DNA of 64,000 nt from Sweltsa coloradensis (lineage: Eukaryota; Arthropoda; Insecta; Plecoptera; Chloroperlidae): positions 1 through 64,000 of the forward strand of contig JAMZAV010004958.1 of NCBI GenBank assembly GCA_024449915.1, given 5' to 3'. Within the stretch, counting starts at the first letter, position 1. Every line of letters begins with the position of its first letter. Position numbers and translations under genes: made by a program. This document shows positions 22,879 to 33,999 of this stretch, piece by piece. Under the pieces are notes generated by a model. That model was not told the origin of the DNA and did no database searches. It was given only the letters and a program-made list of their open reading frames with translations.

Positions 22879-23815
22879 CTACAAGGATGCATTCAACCGA
22901 TTTTTTGTCGAGTTTTCTACGCTTTTCATCCGGAATATGAACTTGCGCTTTACTACCAAAATTCGAAGGTGCGACACATCTATTTTTTCACCAGTCCAAA
23001 CTTCCTCAGGAACAGCATTCTTTATTGCCGCAGTTGGACATCTATTCTTTATGTAAACAGAAGTGTTCATGGCCTCAGCCCAAAACTTCTTTTCTAAACC
23101 TGAATCAAATAGCATGCATCTAACACGCTCCATAAGAGTACGATTTGTGCGTTCCACTACTCCATTTTGTTGGGGAGTATGAGGGATAGTTTTTTGATGG
23201 ACAATACCATTATTTTTTTAAGTAATTTTCAAACTCATTACTGGTAAATTCCCCACCGTTATCGGTACGAATCACCTTTATAGACTTACCTGTATGCTTC
23301 TCGGTCATTGCTTTAAACTCTACAAATTTGGAGAAAGCTTCACTTTTTTTCTTTAGCATATAACCGAAAGTTTTACGACTGTAGTCGTCTACAAATATTA
23401 GACAATATCTAGAGCCGGACCAAGAGGGTTCTTCCATGGGACCCATTATGTCACCATGAATTAGTTCAAGCAAATCTTTTGCTCTTTTCCCCCCAGACTT
23501 TGGGAACTTGGTCACAGTCTGCTTACCTTCTAAACATACTGTACATGGATCTAAACATTCATTATCAAACATTATCCCTTTTACAAGGCCTTGCTTGAGT
23601 GAGTTTAATCCCTTACGATTTAAGTGGCCTAATCGCCGATGCCATAATTCATGATCAGAAATAGGCTTACTTACTGCCAAAGCCCTCACTTGCTCTGTAT
23701 TGTGTTCACTTTGATCTAATGTATAGATACCTCCTTTGAGAGTTCCAGTGAGTTCAGGTGCAACATCTAACGATATGAGATGTTTCATCATACACCTTAC
23801 ACCCATGTTTATCAA
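22879..23815 (-). pseudogene. Copia integrase, one frameshift
   Basis: The segment 23815-23210 contains the GAG-pre-integrase motif LWHRRLGHLN with the zinc-binding His pair and CTVCLEGKQ Cys pair, then catalytic Asp in LELIHGDIMGP and Asp in VIRTDNGGEF. The frame then shifts in an A run at 23211-23216 and resumes at 23190, with the third catalytic residue Glu in QNGVVERTNRT just before 23157. The D,D-35-E triad is therefore all present but split by one indel. Integrase joins the cDNA ends to target DNA. Confidence 0.88.
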
Positions 23816-24980
23816 ATGTCACAACATATCCTTTTTCAGTTATTTTTGAAACAGATAAAAGATTTGTTGCCAAGTTAGGTACATGAATAACATTTTTAAC
23901 AACCTTAGGAACTATTTCCTCGGAATCGGAACACTTAAAGTTCGTGAGTATGTCGCCAACACCATTTGACGATATTTTACTGTTATCGGCAACAGTAATA
24001 TCCTGATTGCGAAAGTTAAAATCAGTCATCCATTCTTTATTTGGAGACATGTGACATGTTGCTCCCGAATCTAATACCCAAGATTCTTTTGACACGGAGG
24101 TCAGAAATGCTGAATCTGATAGCATAGTAGTAGGCTTATTTTTTGAAGCACCACCAATATTGCTATCACTACCGGAATTATTTTTATTCCATTTACTATT
24201 ATCATTAGTCTTAGAATTAGATGTTTGATTTTTCTTTCTATTAGGACAATCAGGACGTTTATGTCCTTCTTCATTGCATTCGTAACATACTACTTTATTA
24301 ACAGTACCTGTAGGATTAGGCCTAGGCCCACTATTCACATTTTTCCTCCAAGGTTTTTTCTTAGTAGTAGCACCATGAGACATCAATGCAGTCGAATTTT
24401 CATCGTGACCCTTTAGTACTCTGCGGGAACTTTCTTCAAGAAGAGCGATCTTGACTTCTTCGGAAGGCGGAGTCTTCTTTTTGTCCCGTGTCAACATCAT
24501 GATGAGCGTTTCATAGGACTCGTCAACACCGTTCATGAGCACAAATGAAAGATATTTGTCCTCGATGGTCTCACCCATATCAATTAATTTTCGATGAATT
24601 GTGATGACACTGTTCACAAATTCTTCCATTGCCGAAAATTGGGGACTGACGACTGTTAAATAACCGTCTAGTCAGGTCAAAAACGTGACTCATACTTGAC
24701 CCTTCATAAGCAGATTGTAGGCTATCCCATGCCATCTTGGATGAAGTCGCAGTTTGGACATGAACATAACAAGTGGATTGGACAGTCAGGCATATTTTGG
24801 CTAGTGCCTGTGCGTCCCTATCCTTGTTCTTGTCCGTTATAAGGTCACTGCCATCCACGAGATCCCATAGGCTCTCGAGCATTAGCTCATTTTCATAGCA
24901 AATTTCCATGTTGAGTAATTTATTTGACCCTCTAGTTTCTCGATGGTAGGTACATGCGAAGAAACTGCTGGAAACGACAT
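23754..24980 (-). pseudogene. Copia gag and protease, two frameshifts
   Basis: Gag begins at the ATG at 24980 (MSFPAVSSHVPTIEKLEGQ). It shifts near 24895 into the open segment to 24580, and again near 24625 into 24629-23754. The last segment has the CCHC zinc knuckle CYECNEEGHKRPDC (about residue 115), an Asn/Ser/Lys-rich linker and the aspartic-protease active site WVLDSGATCHM (about residue 185). The protease end overlaps the integrase frame start. Gag packages RNA; the protease would process the polyprotein. Confidence 0.88.
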
Positions 24981-25097
24981 GTTTACGGTCGATTTCGCTA
25001 CGAAAACTAACCTCACTTATGAATTCACAATCAAACTATCACAATTTACGAAGATAAAACGATTGTAGAACATGATATCTTACGTTAGTTTGCGTGT

Positions 25098-25111
25098 CTG
25101 TGCCCATAACC
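25098..25111 (-). promoter_or_regulatory. Copia primer binding site, initiator-tRNA-Met half type
   Basis: The minus strand reads GGTTATGGGCACAG directly after the 5' LTR. It matches, with one mismatch, the copia-type site GGTTATGGGCCCAG, complementary to the anticodon arm of initiator tRNA-Met. Confidence 0.75.
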
Positions 25112-25342
25112 TGTTAGGCAAAGTAAAGAATTGCACATTTATATAGATTAATTGTGGTTTATTGTATGAAAATGTTACAACGTTTTCTGCACGTCAAGTG
25201 TGCTCACAGAAACAGGAAAGAGAGGGGGGATACAACGGAAATGGGAAGTTACAAACAAAGAATATACATCAAGGTGGCGGTGGAATATATACCCGCAAAA
25301 TTCAAAAAGACATTAGGTTATAAAACACAAATAAATGTAACA
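25112..25342 (-). repeat. Copia 5' LTR
   Basis: Same sequence as 21208-21438. Its antisense strand contains an open frame that runs into the interrupted gag-like ORF, creating an accidental chimeric ORF from ATG 25154. Confidence 0.93.
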
Positions 25343-26280
25343 GAGTTAGACCAAGGTATGATGGATCAAATCATGAAAACTCTCGTAGACAATAAGGATA
25401 TGATTACCTTGCCGGTTAGGAAGACGGTACACTTTGATCTACCAGAGGAAGGAAGGATTATTGAGAGTGTAGGGAATGCGACATTGTTGGAAGCTGAAAC
25501 CACGCAATCGGAGAGCGAAGTTAATGCAGCTGCGTCGAACAGTCTAGCAACAGGGAGTTCAAGGTCGCACCAGGAATGCGAGATTGCGTCCGAGCAATCA
25601 AGAAGTAGTAATCAGCATAGAGAAATGATGCGTTTCATGGAGGGGATGGCGAGTCAGATGAATGCTGATAAAATGGAGTTGGCGAGTCAGATAAATGATA
25701 TTAAGTTAGAAATGAAGGAGGATAATCAAACTAAAATAGATAGTTTGTCAGCTAGGATAGATTGGTTTAACGAAAAACTAGATGTTAAGATAGTTGAGAT
25801 AAATGAACGTCTAGACGAGCAACACAGAGAACTTGATAGTCGGGTAGACGAAATAGAAAAAGGAGTAAAGGACAACCGAAAGGGGGTTGAGATGGAAATA
25901 GGCGGGTTAGTTAATCACATGAATAATAGCTTACCTAGGGTAGAGGAGAAAATGAGTACCATTGAGAAGCAAGTTAGTGGGGTGAATACACGTCTAGAGG
26001 GACAGGAAATAATGATAGACAAGTTGTCGGGTTTAACTAAAGAAAGTATAAGCCAGTGTGAATCAATGAAAAAGGAGATGGATACAGTTGATAAGGAGAT
26101 GCAAGGGAAAAATATGTCCGAAGTAGAAGTGTGGATTAGAGCAAAGAAAATTCACGTTGCTAAGTTGGGTATGAGACGAGTCCAAGAGAGGACGTGGAGT
26201 AATTGGAGGCTTGATGAAAGAGACGAACCGAAAGAGGAAATCGTACGCGATTTAAAAATGTTGATGTTTGGCCAGTCGAG
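25343..26280 (+). pseudogene. Gag-like coiled-coil ORF of the giant element, main piece
   Basis: Open in the frame that continues 21122-21207. Residues of the piece: KTVHFDLPEEGRI (~30), Ser/Gln-rich linker, then a long heptad-like region (roughly residues 95-250: many Lys/Glu/Asp with spaced Met/Leu/Ile, for example IDSLSARIDWFNEKLD, ERLDEQHRELDSRVDEIEK), then WIRAKKIHVAKLGMRR and KMLMFGQ. Coiled-coil gag N-termini are known in several Ty3-like groups, but I see no zinc knuckle. The ORF's apparent 394-codon form starting at 25154 includes 63 codons of copia LTR. It runs into the Jockey-like LINE near 26280, which ends the gag sequence. Confidence 0.6.
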
Positions 26281-26344
26281 TGGTGGCCTTCTTGGAGGGT
26301 GGTTGTGTTTTCCTTTTACCGTGTCACGAGGGTGCTAGTGTTCG

Positions 26345-27440
26345 TGTGTCTGGTTTGTGTGTGTTTTTTGTTTAGTCTCCGTTAGAAATGTTCTCCGTTC
26401 CACGCGCGGTGTCCGCCCGCGTCAATACAGTTAAATGTGTTTTCTCCCGATCACACCAGAAACCGACGGCGGCTGAGGCCCCATGAATGGATCTTCAGCG
26501 CCCTTCACCTCGACCCGGTCAACGGGGTCGCCATCCAGCTGGACGGTGGCCAAAAACACGGTGTACGTGAAGATGGGGGAGGCTCAGGTCTATTCGGCCT
26601 TGATCTCCGCGCACTCAGGAAAGGTCCCGTTCCGTCACAGGACGGGACATCAGCGAGGTCAGCGTCGGTCACGCTGACCTGGGTTTTCCGCCAGGTCCCG
26701 CGTGTTTAACTTACCAAGGAACTGGACAACGAACGCAATCCGTCAAAACCTGAGGGGTTTACGGCACGGTGACGGCGATTCACCGATGAGACCTGGTCAT
26801 CGGCATATCGTTATAAGGTCGGGAATGGGGTCCGCTCGGTTCAGATTGACCTCAAGAAACACATACCGTCGTATGTAATCGTGGTGGTACTCGCGCCCTG
26901 GTAACTTACGACGGGCAACCACAAACGTGTTCACTTTGCCACTGGGCCGATCATTTTGGGCTGAGTGTCGCGCTGCTCGCAGACCCACTCAACTCCCCTC
27001 TGGTGAACAGTCTGGCCCGCCCACGTGGTCGGCTCTGGTTTCGCAGGCACCCCTGTCTCGCGGCGGCACCGCTGGCCAAGGTCCCTCTCGTCTCGCTTCG
27101 CCCGCCAACCCCCGACCATACAGGGGTGGCCGAGGCCTCTCCAGATACGGGGGTGTCCACCGGTTTTTTCCCGCCTCCGCCCGTCACATCCGAGCCGTGC
27201 GTCGAGTCCCCGACGACTGAATCGTCCGGTGTCGCCTGCGTCTCCCGCGTCGACTGCGTCGCCCGCGAAGTCCACGTCACCCGCGAAGTCCGCGTCGCCC
27301 GCGAAGTCCGCGTCGACCTCAACGTCGCCAACGACCCCGAAGACCCCGAAAACGTCGAAGGCCTCGCAGGCTGCGCAGACCTTGTCACGGGGTTCCCCCT
27401 GCTGTTCGCTCTGAAGTTTCGACGGACGATGCGAAGAAAC
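26345..27440 (+). pseudogene. LINE ORF1 (nucleic-acid-binding protein)
   Basis: Open pieces in different frames (26437-26709, 26927-27220, 27003-27458) cover a degraded ORF1. A CCHC-type zinc knuckle is visible at about 26928-26975 as CSLCHWADHFG then, in another frame, AECR, so one frameshift lies inside it. The tail (27210-27360) is Pro/Ser/Thr/Lys-rich with repeated KSASPAKSAS units encoded by GCGAAGTCC repeats. The minus-strand 238-codon ORF opposite is the antisense of this low-complexity tail. ORF1 normally coats LINE RNA. Confidence 0.6.
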
Positions 27441-27764
27441 GATCGTTTCCTCCGATGACGACTCGTCGCCCCGGTAGCAGTCGCTGGGCCCAAAAAACGT
27501 GGTCACAGGCTTTCCCGCTCTGTTTTCACGCGACCCCGCCACGGTCTCCGTGGCGTCGCTTCGCGAGGGGCTGAGGAGCGGTCGCGATTCGCCGGGTACA
27601 GAAGGACCGTCCCAGTCCCGCCGCCCTCTATTGTGGAGTGACAACATGGACCAGGACTATGTGTCGTCCTAAACTGCCTTTAGTTTTGCCGGCACCCGTG
27701 GCACTGTTGCCGCCGAGGGGGGATGGTCTGCAGCTTCACCTCACTCTCGTTACCGTGCCGTTCG

Positions 27765-28480
27765 CATGACCGACGTAGACTCATTTAATCTCGCTTTCAT
27801 TACTGCCACGGATTCTCCCGCCCCCAAACCGTTAATCCAGGACTTTGCGAGTACGCACAACTTAGCACCCTGGGCCTCGCCGAGACTTGGGCGCCCCCCT
27901 CGCCTCAACGTGCGGCTGGGGGCCTATACAGTCCTACCGGCGTGATCGGCCAACCCACCTGGTCAGCCGCCACGTGGAGGCTTTCGCCTTGTTCGTCGAC
28001 TCTCGCACTCCGTCCACTCTCATCCCGCTGCCGCTGCTTTCCAGCATCATGAAGCCATTCTTTGCTCCACCCACTCCGCACAGGGGGCTGTCTTGGTCGC
28101 CCTTCTTTATGTTCCTCCTTCCGTCTCCCTTGCTTCCCACACGGACTTCCTTGAATATGTAACCACATTTCCCCGCTTTGTCCTCATGGGCGACCTCAAT
28201 GCCCGTCATACTTCCTTTGGTGATAGAGCATCGAATGCAAACGGCGTCCTTTTGGCTGACATGCTCCTCGATTTTCCGGTCAAACCGCCTATTCAATGAT
28301 GGTCCCACTTTCATCGGCCATGCGGGTGCTTCTATACCAGACCACATCTTGGTGAGTGAGAACCTTTCGGGAAAGGTTCCAGTGACATCACTATTGGGCC
28401 GTCCCGTTGGCAGTGACCACCTCCCCCTGCTCTGCTCCACTGACGCTGTCATTCCGCCTCCCCCTCGACCTCGCTACAAA
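27765..28480 (+). pseudogene. LINE ORF2: APE-like endonuclease domain
   Basis: Starts near SFNLAFITA (27780) and continues HNLAPWALAETWAPP (catalytic Glu in LAETW). After frameshifts come FVLMGDLNARHTSFGD (28170-28220, the GD-N motif), PTFIGHAGASIPDHILVS (28305) and GRPVGSDHLPLL (28396, the SDH catalytic motif). All key motifs are present but spread over three frames. The domain nicks target DNA to prime reverse transcription. Confidence 0.82.
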
Positions 28481-28559
28481 ATGGTGAAGGATTACTCCTC
28501 GGCTGAATGGGACGCATACCGCCAGACTGTTCTCCGTCTCCTCCCCCCCGACGTTGACG

Positions 28560-30131
28560 CTTCCTCGTGGGGGGTATTCGCGCCAATGTGAACCGGTTGG
28601 TTGCTGTGCTCAAGCAGGCAGAAGCTGTGGCGGTGCCTCTCAAGACAAACGACACATCACGGCGTCGCCTCCCGCCTTTCGTCATCGGCCTTATCCGTGA
28701 GAAGAGACAAATATATCGTAGGTTTAAGCAGTGTGGTGATCCTGCCCTGAAAACTGAATGGAATCGGCTCAACGCCCACATCAGACGGACGATGTCCCCC
28801 ACCCCGCGAAACTTCTTGGACTTCTGCCTGTGCGTCTCTTGATTATCGCAACGGAGGGAAGCTCTGGCACAAGTTTCGGTGTTTGACGGGCCAGTACTCG
28901 CGCATTGACTCTCCGCTGGTTGTCAATGGAGCTGTGTTTGCCACCGAAGAGCACAAGGCTCGGGTCTTTTGCCTCCTCTCTTGATTCTGTACATAGTTTT
29001 CCCGACGATCCTCTTTTTGATGATGAGTTTCGCGACCTTGTCGAGGGTGAACTTTCCGGGCCGAGCCCTATCTCTCTGGTCACGGAGCTCTCCCCTCGGT
29101 TGTGTCCGGTTTCCAGAACTAGTTTCCCGGCCTATTACACTGGCAGAACGTTGTCAAGGCTTTGTCTGTGGGCCGCAATACAGCGCTGGGGAGGATGGGA
29201 TTACACGTCTCATGCTTCCCGGGAGGCTCCTACCCTGTTTTCTTGCCCACTTGGCGACGCTCTTTTCGGGCTGCCTCGATCTCGGATACCTCCCTGACTG
29301 TTTTCGCTCGGCCCTTGTAGTGATGCTTCTAAGTCGCCTCAGGAGCCACGGACCCGGGTAATTATAGGCCTATCAGTCTATTAAGTGTTGTGGGCAAAGT
29401 CCTTGAGAAGATAGTCCCGGCCGCCTGTTATCCTTTGTCGAGCTTCAGGGGGTCCTCCCTGAGGAACAGACTGGCTTTCGTCCCGGGCGGACCGTTTTCT
29501 GACCCTGTTGCTCGCCTTGTCTCGGAAGTCACATCCACCTTAAATGATGGCCACTGTGTACTGGCCGCTTTCCTAGACATTTCACGGGCATTTGACAAGG
29601 TCTGGCACGAAAGGTCTTGTCTACAAACTGATCACCTTGGGTGTTCCTCTCCTCATGGTCCGTTTCCTCCGATCTTTCCTAACCGGCCGAACGGCGCGGG
29701 TCCGAGTGGAGGGGCATCTTTCAGCACCGTTCTCTCTCCCCGCCGGGGTTCCGCAAGGTTCTTGCCTTTCCCCCCTCCTCTATCTCATCTACTGCCACGA
29801 TATCCAGTTCCACGTCACGCGCGTCTGTCCCTAGGCCAGTACGCTGATGAACCGCGTACTGGTGCTCCCACCGGTCTGCCGCCGGCGCCTTTCGGGGGCT
29901 TCAACTGCAGTTGGACGATCTTCAACTTTGGATGGCGCGTTGGAGAGTCCTCCCTAATGCCTCCAAGACTCAACTCCTGCTCTTCCGGCATCGACACAAA
30001 ACTCGGAAATTCTCTCAACTGCCCATGCGTCGCTCCATCACGCTGTGGGGTGACCAGGTGTTTGTCTCCCGCGCCGCGAAATACCTGGGAGTGACTTTCA
30101 CCGCCACTCTTGATTGGGCTGCCCACACCAG
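28560..30131 (+). pseudogene. LINE ORF2: reverse transcriptase, N-terminal and catalytic part
   Basis: In order: VIGLIREKRQIYRRFKQ (28680), LWHKFRCLTGQYSRIDSPL (28862), AGEDGITRLMLPG (29188), NYRPISLLSVVGKVLEKI (29358), the FRPGRT-like region, CVLAAFLDISRAFDKVW (29557; first catalytic Asp), LPAGVPQGSCLSPLLYLIY (29735) and the GQYADD box at 29840. There a one-base deletion turns the second Asp codon into GAA and shifts the frame. Then LQLWMARWRVLPNASKTQLL (29913) and AAKYLGVTFTATLDWAAHT (30076). The frame is cut at CACCAG by the DNA transposon and resumes at 45513. Confidence 0.85.
30129..30131 (+). repeat. Probable 3-bp target duplication CAG (left)
   Basis: CAG precedes the left terminal repeat and follows the right one (45510-45512). 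A 5-bp reading CCAGG with a two-base-shorter inverted repeat is equally compatible with the restored gene sequence. Confidence 0.5.
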
Positions 30132-30326
30132 GGCCTGGATTCTTCAAAATGCCTAACTAAGACGTGTCTTAACTAGGACACTGTTAAGTCATTCTAGCTA
30201 CTTAGGACACGGATCGGTATTCCTGAAAAATCTTAGCCCGTATTCCCTTAAAAGTCCTAGCGCTGGGGAATCCTGGACGTCAAAAAGATAGTCAGCCCGC
30301 GCGCGTCTTAGCGATGTCCTAGGGAA

Positions 30327-30449
30327 ATGGCGGCGACTACGAAGCTGTTTTTACCACCAAATGAAAAAGTCAAAATTAAAATGTTTGTGTCATCAGTTTT
30401 TAAATTTAGAGTGGTATTTTTGGATGCAGAAAATTTGCAAATAAAGTAA
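30327..30449 (+). CDS. Short ORF (40 codons) inside the DNA transposon's left end
   Basis: ATG in a favourable context (GGGAAATGGCGG) opens a peptide MAATTKLFLPPNEKVKIK, ending FLDAENLQIK. It could be a first exon of a transposon gene or chance. No domain recognised. Confidence 0.2.
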   Translation: MAATTKLFLPPNEKVKIKMFVSSVFKFRVVFLDAENLQIK

Positions 30450-30841
30450 AACAAATCATGTAATCCCAACTTTTTTTTTAAAACAATAAAGGAAATCTAA
30501 CCTAAATTTGACAGGTAGACCGTTGGAGTAGCTCCCCTAGCCATACGCTTACGTTTCCTTTGCTTTTAAAACGTGTTGTGGTAAGATTTACAATTATAAA
30601 TCAAGCAAGGGTAAGAACTAATCCGAGTTATTCTATTGCTTATCCCATAAGAAAAAAGGGCGGGGGCCTGCTAGGCCTGGTAGGGGGCTAGGCTAGGCAT
30701 TATTGACTTCAAAGTTGCACCTATGTAGGCTATAGGCCGGGGCCTAGTTCATCTACAACCGTATTTTATTAGAGAAATATAGGTACATGAGGCCCTCACA
30801 GTCACAGTAAATCACTAATTGAAATGAAAATGCAGAGAGGC
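30450..30841. other. Non-coding DNA transposon body
   Basis: AT-rich with short TAGGCC-type motifs at 30670-30750. Nothing else recognised. Confidence 0.4.
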
Positions 30842-31070
30842 TGTGGTGTCCGGGTTATCACAGAAGAAGAAGAATTAGCTCATGTTACTGCTAAATAGTA
30901 AATACTATGTTTATTAGAAAAACCACATGGTTACCAAACGATTCCCTTCAGCTTAGCACGGGAAAGTCACCACAGGGAACCCCCCGTAGCAGACGTTACC
31001 GCCACCTAATTGGACACAGTTCAACAACTAAGCTCTGGCTCAGAGGGGGAGTTTGAATAGAGAACATACA
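30842..31070 (-). repeat. G2 3' LTR (solo partner missing)
   Basis: The plus strand reads TGTGGTGTCCGGG...GAACATACA, so on the minus strand it is TGTATGTTC...CACCACA, a TG...CA LTR of 229 bp. The polypurine tract abuts it at 31071. Confidence 0.65.
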
Positions 31071-31087
31071 CTTTTTCCCCCTCTTAA
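31071..31087 (-). promoter_or_regulatory. G2 polypurine tract
   Basis: The minus strand reads TTTAAGAGGGGGAAAAAG immediately before the LTR's TGTATG. Confidence 0.7.
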
Positions 31088-31249
31088 ATTGAAATATACT
31101 AAATTGAGTTTAATAAATCCAAGTAAATCCAAGCAAATTCAAAAAATTTGAATAAATTTAAACTAAGTAAACTAAAAATTCTAAATAATTCACACAATTA
31201 CTACGAATACTAAGATAATTCACACAATAAAAGGGAAATTAAATAACTA

Positions 31250-32500
31250 TCTTCCCTGTACGTTAACCTTAACAAAATCGTTCGGTAAGCGGGAGGCTTG
31301 CGATCCAGCGGAAACTCGTAAGGGATTCGTACAACCTACGTTGGCCGGTGGTGTCCTTACCCAACTGCGCCAGGCTCGCAACGGGCTCTGCAACCTGGGG
31401 CTCCGACCCCGGCTGCGCTTAAACAGAGGTGCCGGGGGCCGGTGGTTTTCCCTCATGCAGCTGCGTCCCCTCGTTACCGTATTTGGGTCGCCGCTGAATT
31501 TTTCCTCGATGTGGGGGTTTTTCCGTCGTCCCTGCGGGTGGTTACCCTGTAGTTTCGGGGGACCCGCCCTGACTCAATAACTCCGGGTAGCCAGCGTTCC
31601 CTGATACGCGATAGCTACGGTAGTAAAAACCGCATCTCCCCTTCGAAAGCCCTTCCGGTCACCATCTCGGTCGAGGCCGCAAAAAACTGCAACCGAATCT
31701 GGATGTAACTTGTCCATAAGTTCTGTCCCCCGCCCTCACAGTTCAAAGGGCCTTACCCGTCAGGGTGCTGGGGTAGCTCAAAAGCAGAGCAGAATGTTCC
31801 ACATTCATGCTTCCACTGTGGGGGCTTTATTTTCCGCAAGAGAGTTTTTAACCTTTGCACGGTCCGTTCCCCCGCCCATTAGAGGCTGGAGGGTACGGCG
31901 CGGGAAAAACCTCTTCCCCCCTCCGTTGATGTGCAGAAGTCCCAAATTGTTCAAGGGGAAGCGGGGTCCATTATCACTCCCCAAAAGCTCGTCGGGGATC
32001 CCAGGAGTAAGAAAAAAAAACCCCCAGCTTTTTATTTTAGCCCGGGGCCAGACATTTACCCGTTTGTCTCGGCGCCCCTCGCCCCCTTTCGCGAAGCGTC
32101 GACAAAGATCAGGAATGTGTGCTCCAGAAGGGGCCAGCAAAATCCACGTGCAAAGTGACCAAACACGTCCGGTGGAGACCAGGAATGACGGGCCCTTTGG
32201 GGGGGGCCCGGGCCTGCTTCAGCGCGGGCGGGGCAAGAATTCACCAAATTTCTTTCCCCATTCATGGAAGCCACCAGACGTAGCTTCTCGCCAGCGACTT
32301 GGTCTTCACTTTTCCCCTGATGTACCCGGTAAAGGATTTTCAGTACATCCGGGCGTAGACTTGCTGGAAAACAACCGATCACCAAACGGATGCAGCCATT
32401 ACTATCGATGTCGTTTTGCGCCCAGCTCCAGATACCGCTGGACTTCGGACCGCGTTGTGTGCGCCCGTGAAGAAATGCTTATGCACTAGGCCAGTGCAGG
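31250..32500 (-). pseudogene. G2 integrase
   Basis: Core motif GIPDELLGSDNGPRFPL at about 32060-32010 (catalytic Asp in SDNGP), then NNLGLLHI and a Glu-bearing region near KNSLAENKAPTVEA (31830). The C-terminal part near 31720-31580 reads RSYRVSGNAGYPELL, like the gypsy GPY/F-type module. Split over frames by many indels; the N-terminal HHCC zinc module was not clearly read. Confidence 0.65.
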
Positions 32501-33083
32501 ATCCCCTTTGTAGCGCGTTGAATACTCTCTGCAGTCAACGGAGAGGTAGGAGGGCTTGTCAAAGAGTAGAACCCCGGGCCGATCGGGTACTCCTGGGCGG
32601 GGCGTTTGCTGTGACGGGAAACGACTGGAAAATCACATTTGCGTTCAGTTTCCCCGCCGATGGCCCATGTGTAGTCTACTGATAGAAGCCAGCACCAGCG
32701 TAACACCCTGGGTGACCCTGGCCCGGTATGGGGCTTTTTTCCCCTCTGAAATCCCACCAAAGGTTTGTTATCAGTTGAAAGGTTTGTTATCGTTATAGGG
32801 TAAAATGACGACTACAAATACTTGTGGAAATTTTGTTACGGGCCCCAAAAATGATGGCTACCCTTCCCGATCTAGCTGGGGTATTCCCCTCGCTTGCCTG
32901 GAGATTCTGACGCGTACGGATAGGCTTCTCCCCCTCGTTCAGGGGTGACAGAACTGCCCCCAAACCCCACGGGATGCATCCGGCTGGATCAGAGAAGATG
33001 GGGCGTAGTGCGCCAGCACCCTTCCCCGGGAAATCATGACATCTTGCACATATTTCATGCAATCCCCCATGCTCCTGTCCCAC
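32501..33083 (-). pseudogene. G2 RNase H
   Basis: The 33083-32793 segment contains SDPAGCIPWGLGAVLS (first catalytic Asp) and GRVAIIFGARNKI. After a shift, the 32760-32479 segment holds SPRVLRWCWLLSVDYTWAI and PLTAESIQRATK, the usual end of the gypsy RNase H and the linker to integrase. Confidence 0.75.
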
Positions 33084-33089
33084 TTCCTT

Positions 33090-33929
33090 TAGAGTCGTTT
33101 TTGCAGGAGTTTATAGAGGGGGTTGTCTTGTCGACTTGTTTTCGAAGAACCTATCAAATAGTTTTATGAAGCCAAAGGAAAGGGTTTTTAGCTCTCCTTG
33201 TTTGGGTGGGGGAAGGGGGTGGCTAACACTCTCGCACCTTTGAATCGTAGGTTTATTCCTTCGCCAAAATGAAATATCCACATACTCCAGAACTTAACAT
33301 TGAAAACACACTTTTCCGCCGTAGCCGCAACTTGCTCTCGGGGGTTTTGTTCCGAACTTGTTAACTCGGGGCCCAGCTCCTTTCATTAGGGGCCGTAAAT
33401 AAAACATCATCCGGTACCAACTACCCCGGGAGCCAAAAAATAGTGTCTCGGGATTCGCTGAAAAATGGCTGGAGCCGAAGACAGGCCGGGGCTGAGTCGC
33501 CTCATGGGAAAAACCCTCGGGGAGTGTTAAAGGGTTTTGGATACTGGAGGTGTCTTCATCTCAAGGATTTTTAGAAATGCCTGAGAAATAAATTTTTCAA
33601 AAACTTTACCACCCTCAACTTTTCAAAAGCTCGTCAATTGTAGGGATGGGGAAAATCACGCTGACAGGCAGATTGACTGTTTTCCCTAAAATCCCGCATT
33701 CCGGATTGGGACCCCTCCTTCTTTTTAACGTTTCGGTAGGGGTACCCATCGAGTGTGTAACCGTTCCGTACCACTGCACCATGCTGTTTAGTTCCTTACT
33801 CACTCGATCCGAAAAAGCAAAAAGGGGCCTCTTCTTTGCGGGAAATGGCGTTTCTTTGGGTTTCAGATGATTCGTGCGGGCGGGCCGGAGTATCCTCCCA
33901 GCCCGGATAACACCCGCTGTAATTTTCAA
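33090..33929 (-). pseudogene. G2 reverse transcriptase
   Basis: The first part, 33929-33615, reads PLFAFSDRVSKELNSMVQ and ends PIPTIDELL, the start of gypsy RT. Then, in shifting frames, LSPGLSSAPAIFQR (33470) and the catalytic DDVLFTAPNE (~33400). Most of the palm is present but unreadable as one frame. Confidence 0.7.
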
Positions 33930-33999
33930 GTTTTTAGGGAAACCCGCAACAGAAGCTGAAACAAAGTGTCTCCTTGACGCTAATCCCCAAGCGGAAAAA

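Larger units (their letters stand above)
21208..25342 (-). mobile_element. Ty1/copia retrotransposon, internally deleted, recently inserted
   Basis: 231-bp terminal repeats, visibly identical, at 21208-21438 and 25112-25342 bound a minus-strand gag-PR-IN-RT-RH order, the integrase-before-RT order of copia. A 5-bp duplication GAGTT flanks it (21203-21207, 25343-25347). The primer site GGTTATGGGCACAG lies beside the 5' LTR. LTR identity and clean TSD imply a young insertion. However, gag and IN frames are shifted and the RT-RH junction is deleted, so it would need another copy's proteins to move. Confidence 0.92.

Noticed and set aside
26931..27647. 238-codon minus-strand ORF with GDAGD repeats
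   Set aside because: It is the antisense of the LINE ORF1 low-complexity tail; the plus strand holds the zinc knuckle and the correct gene order.
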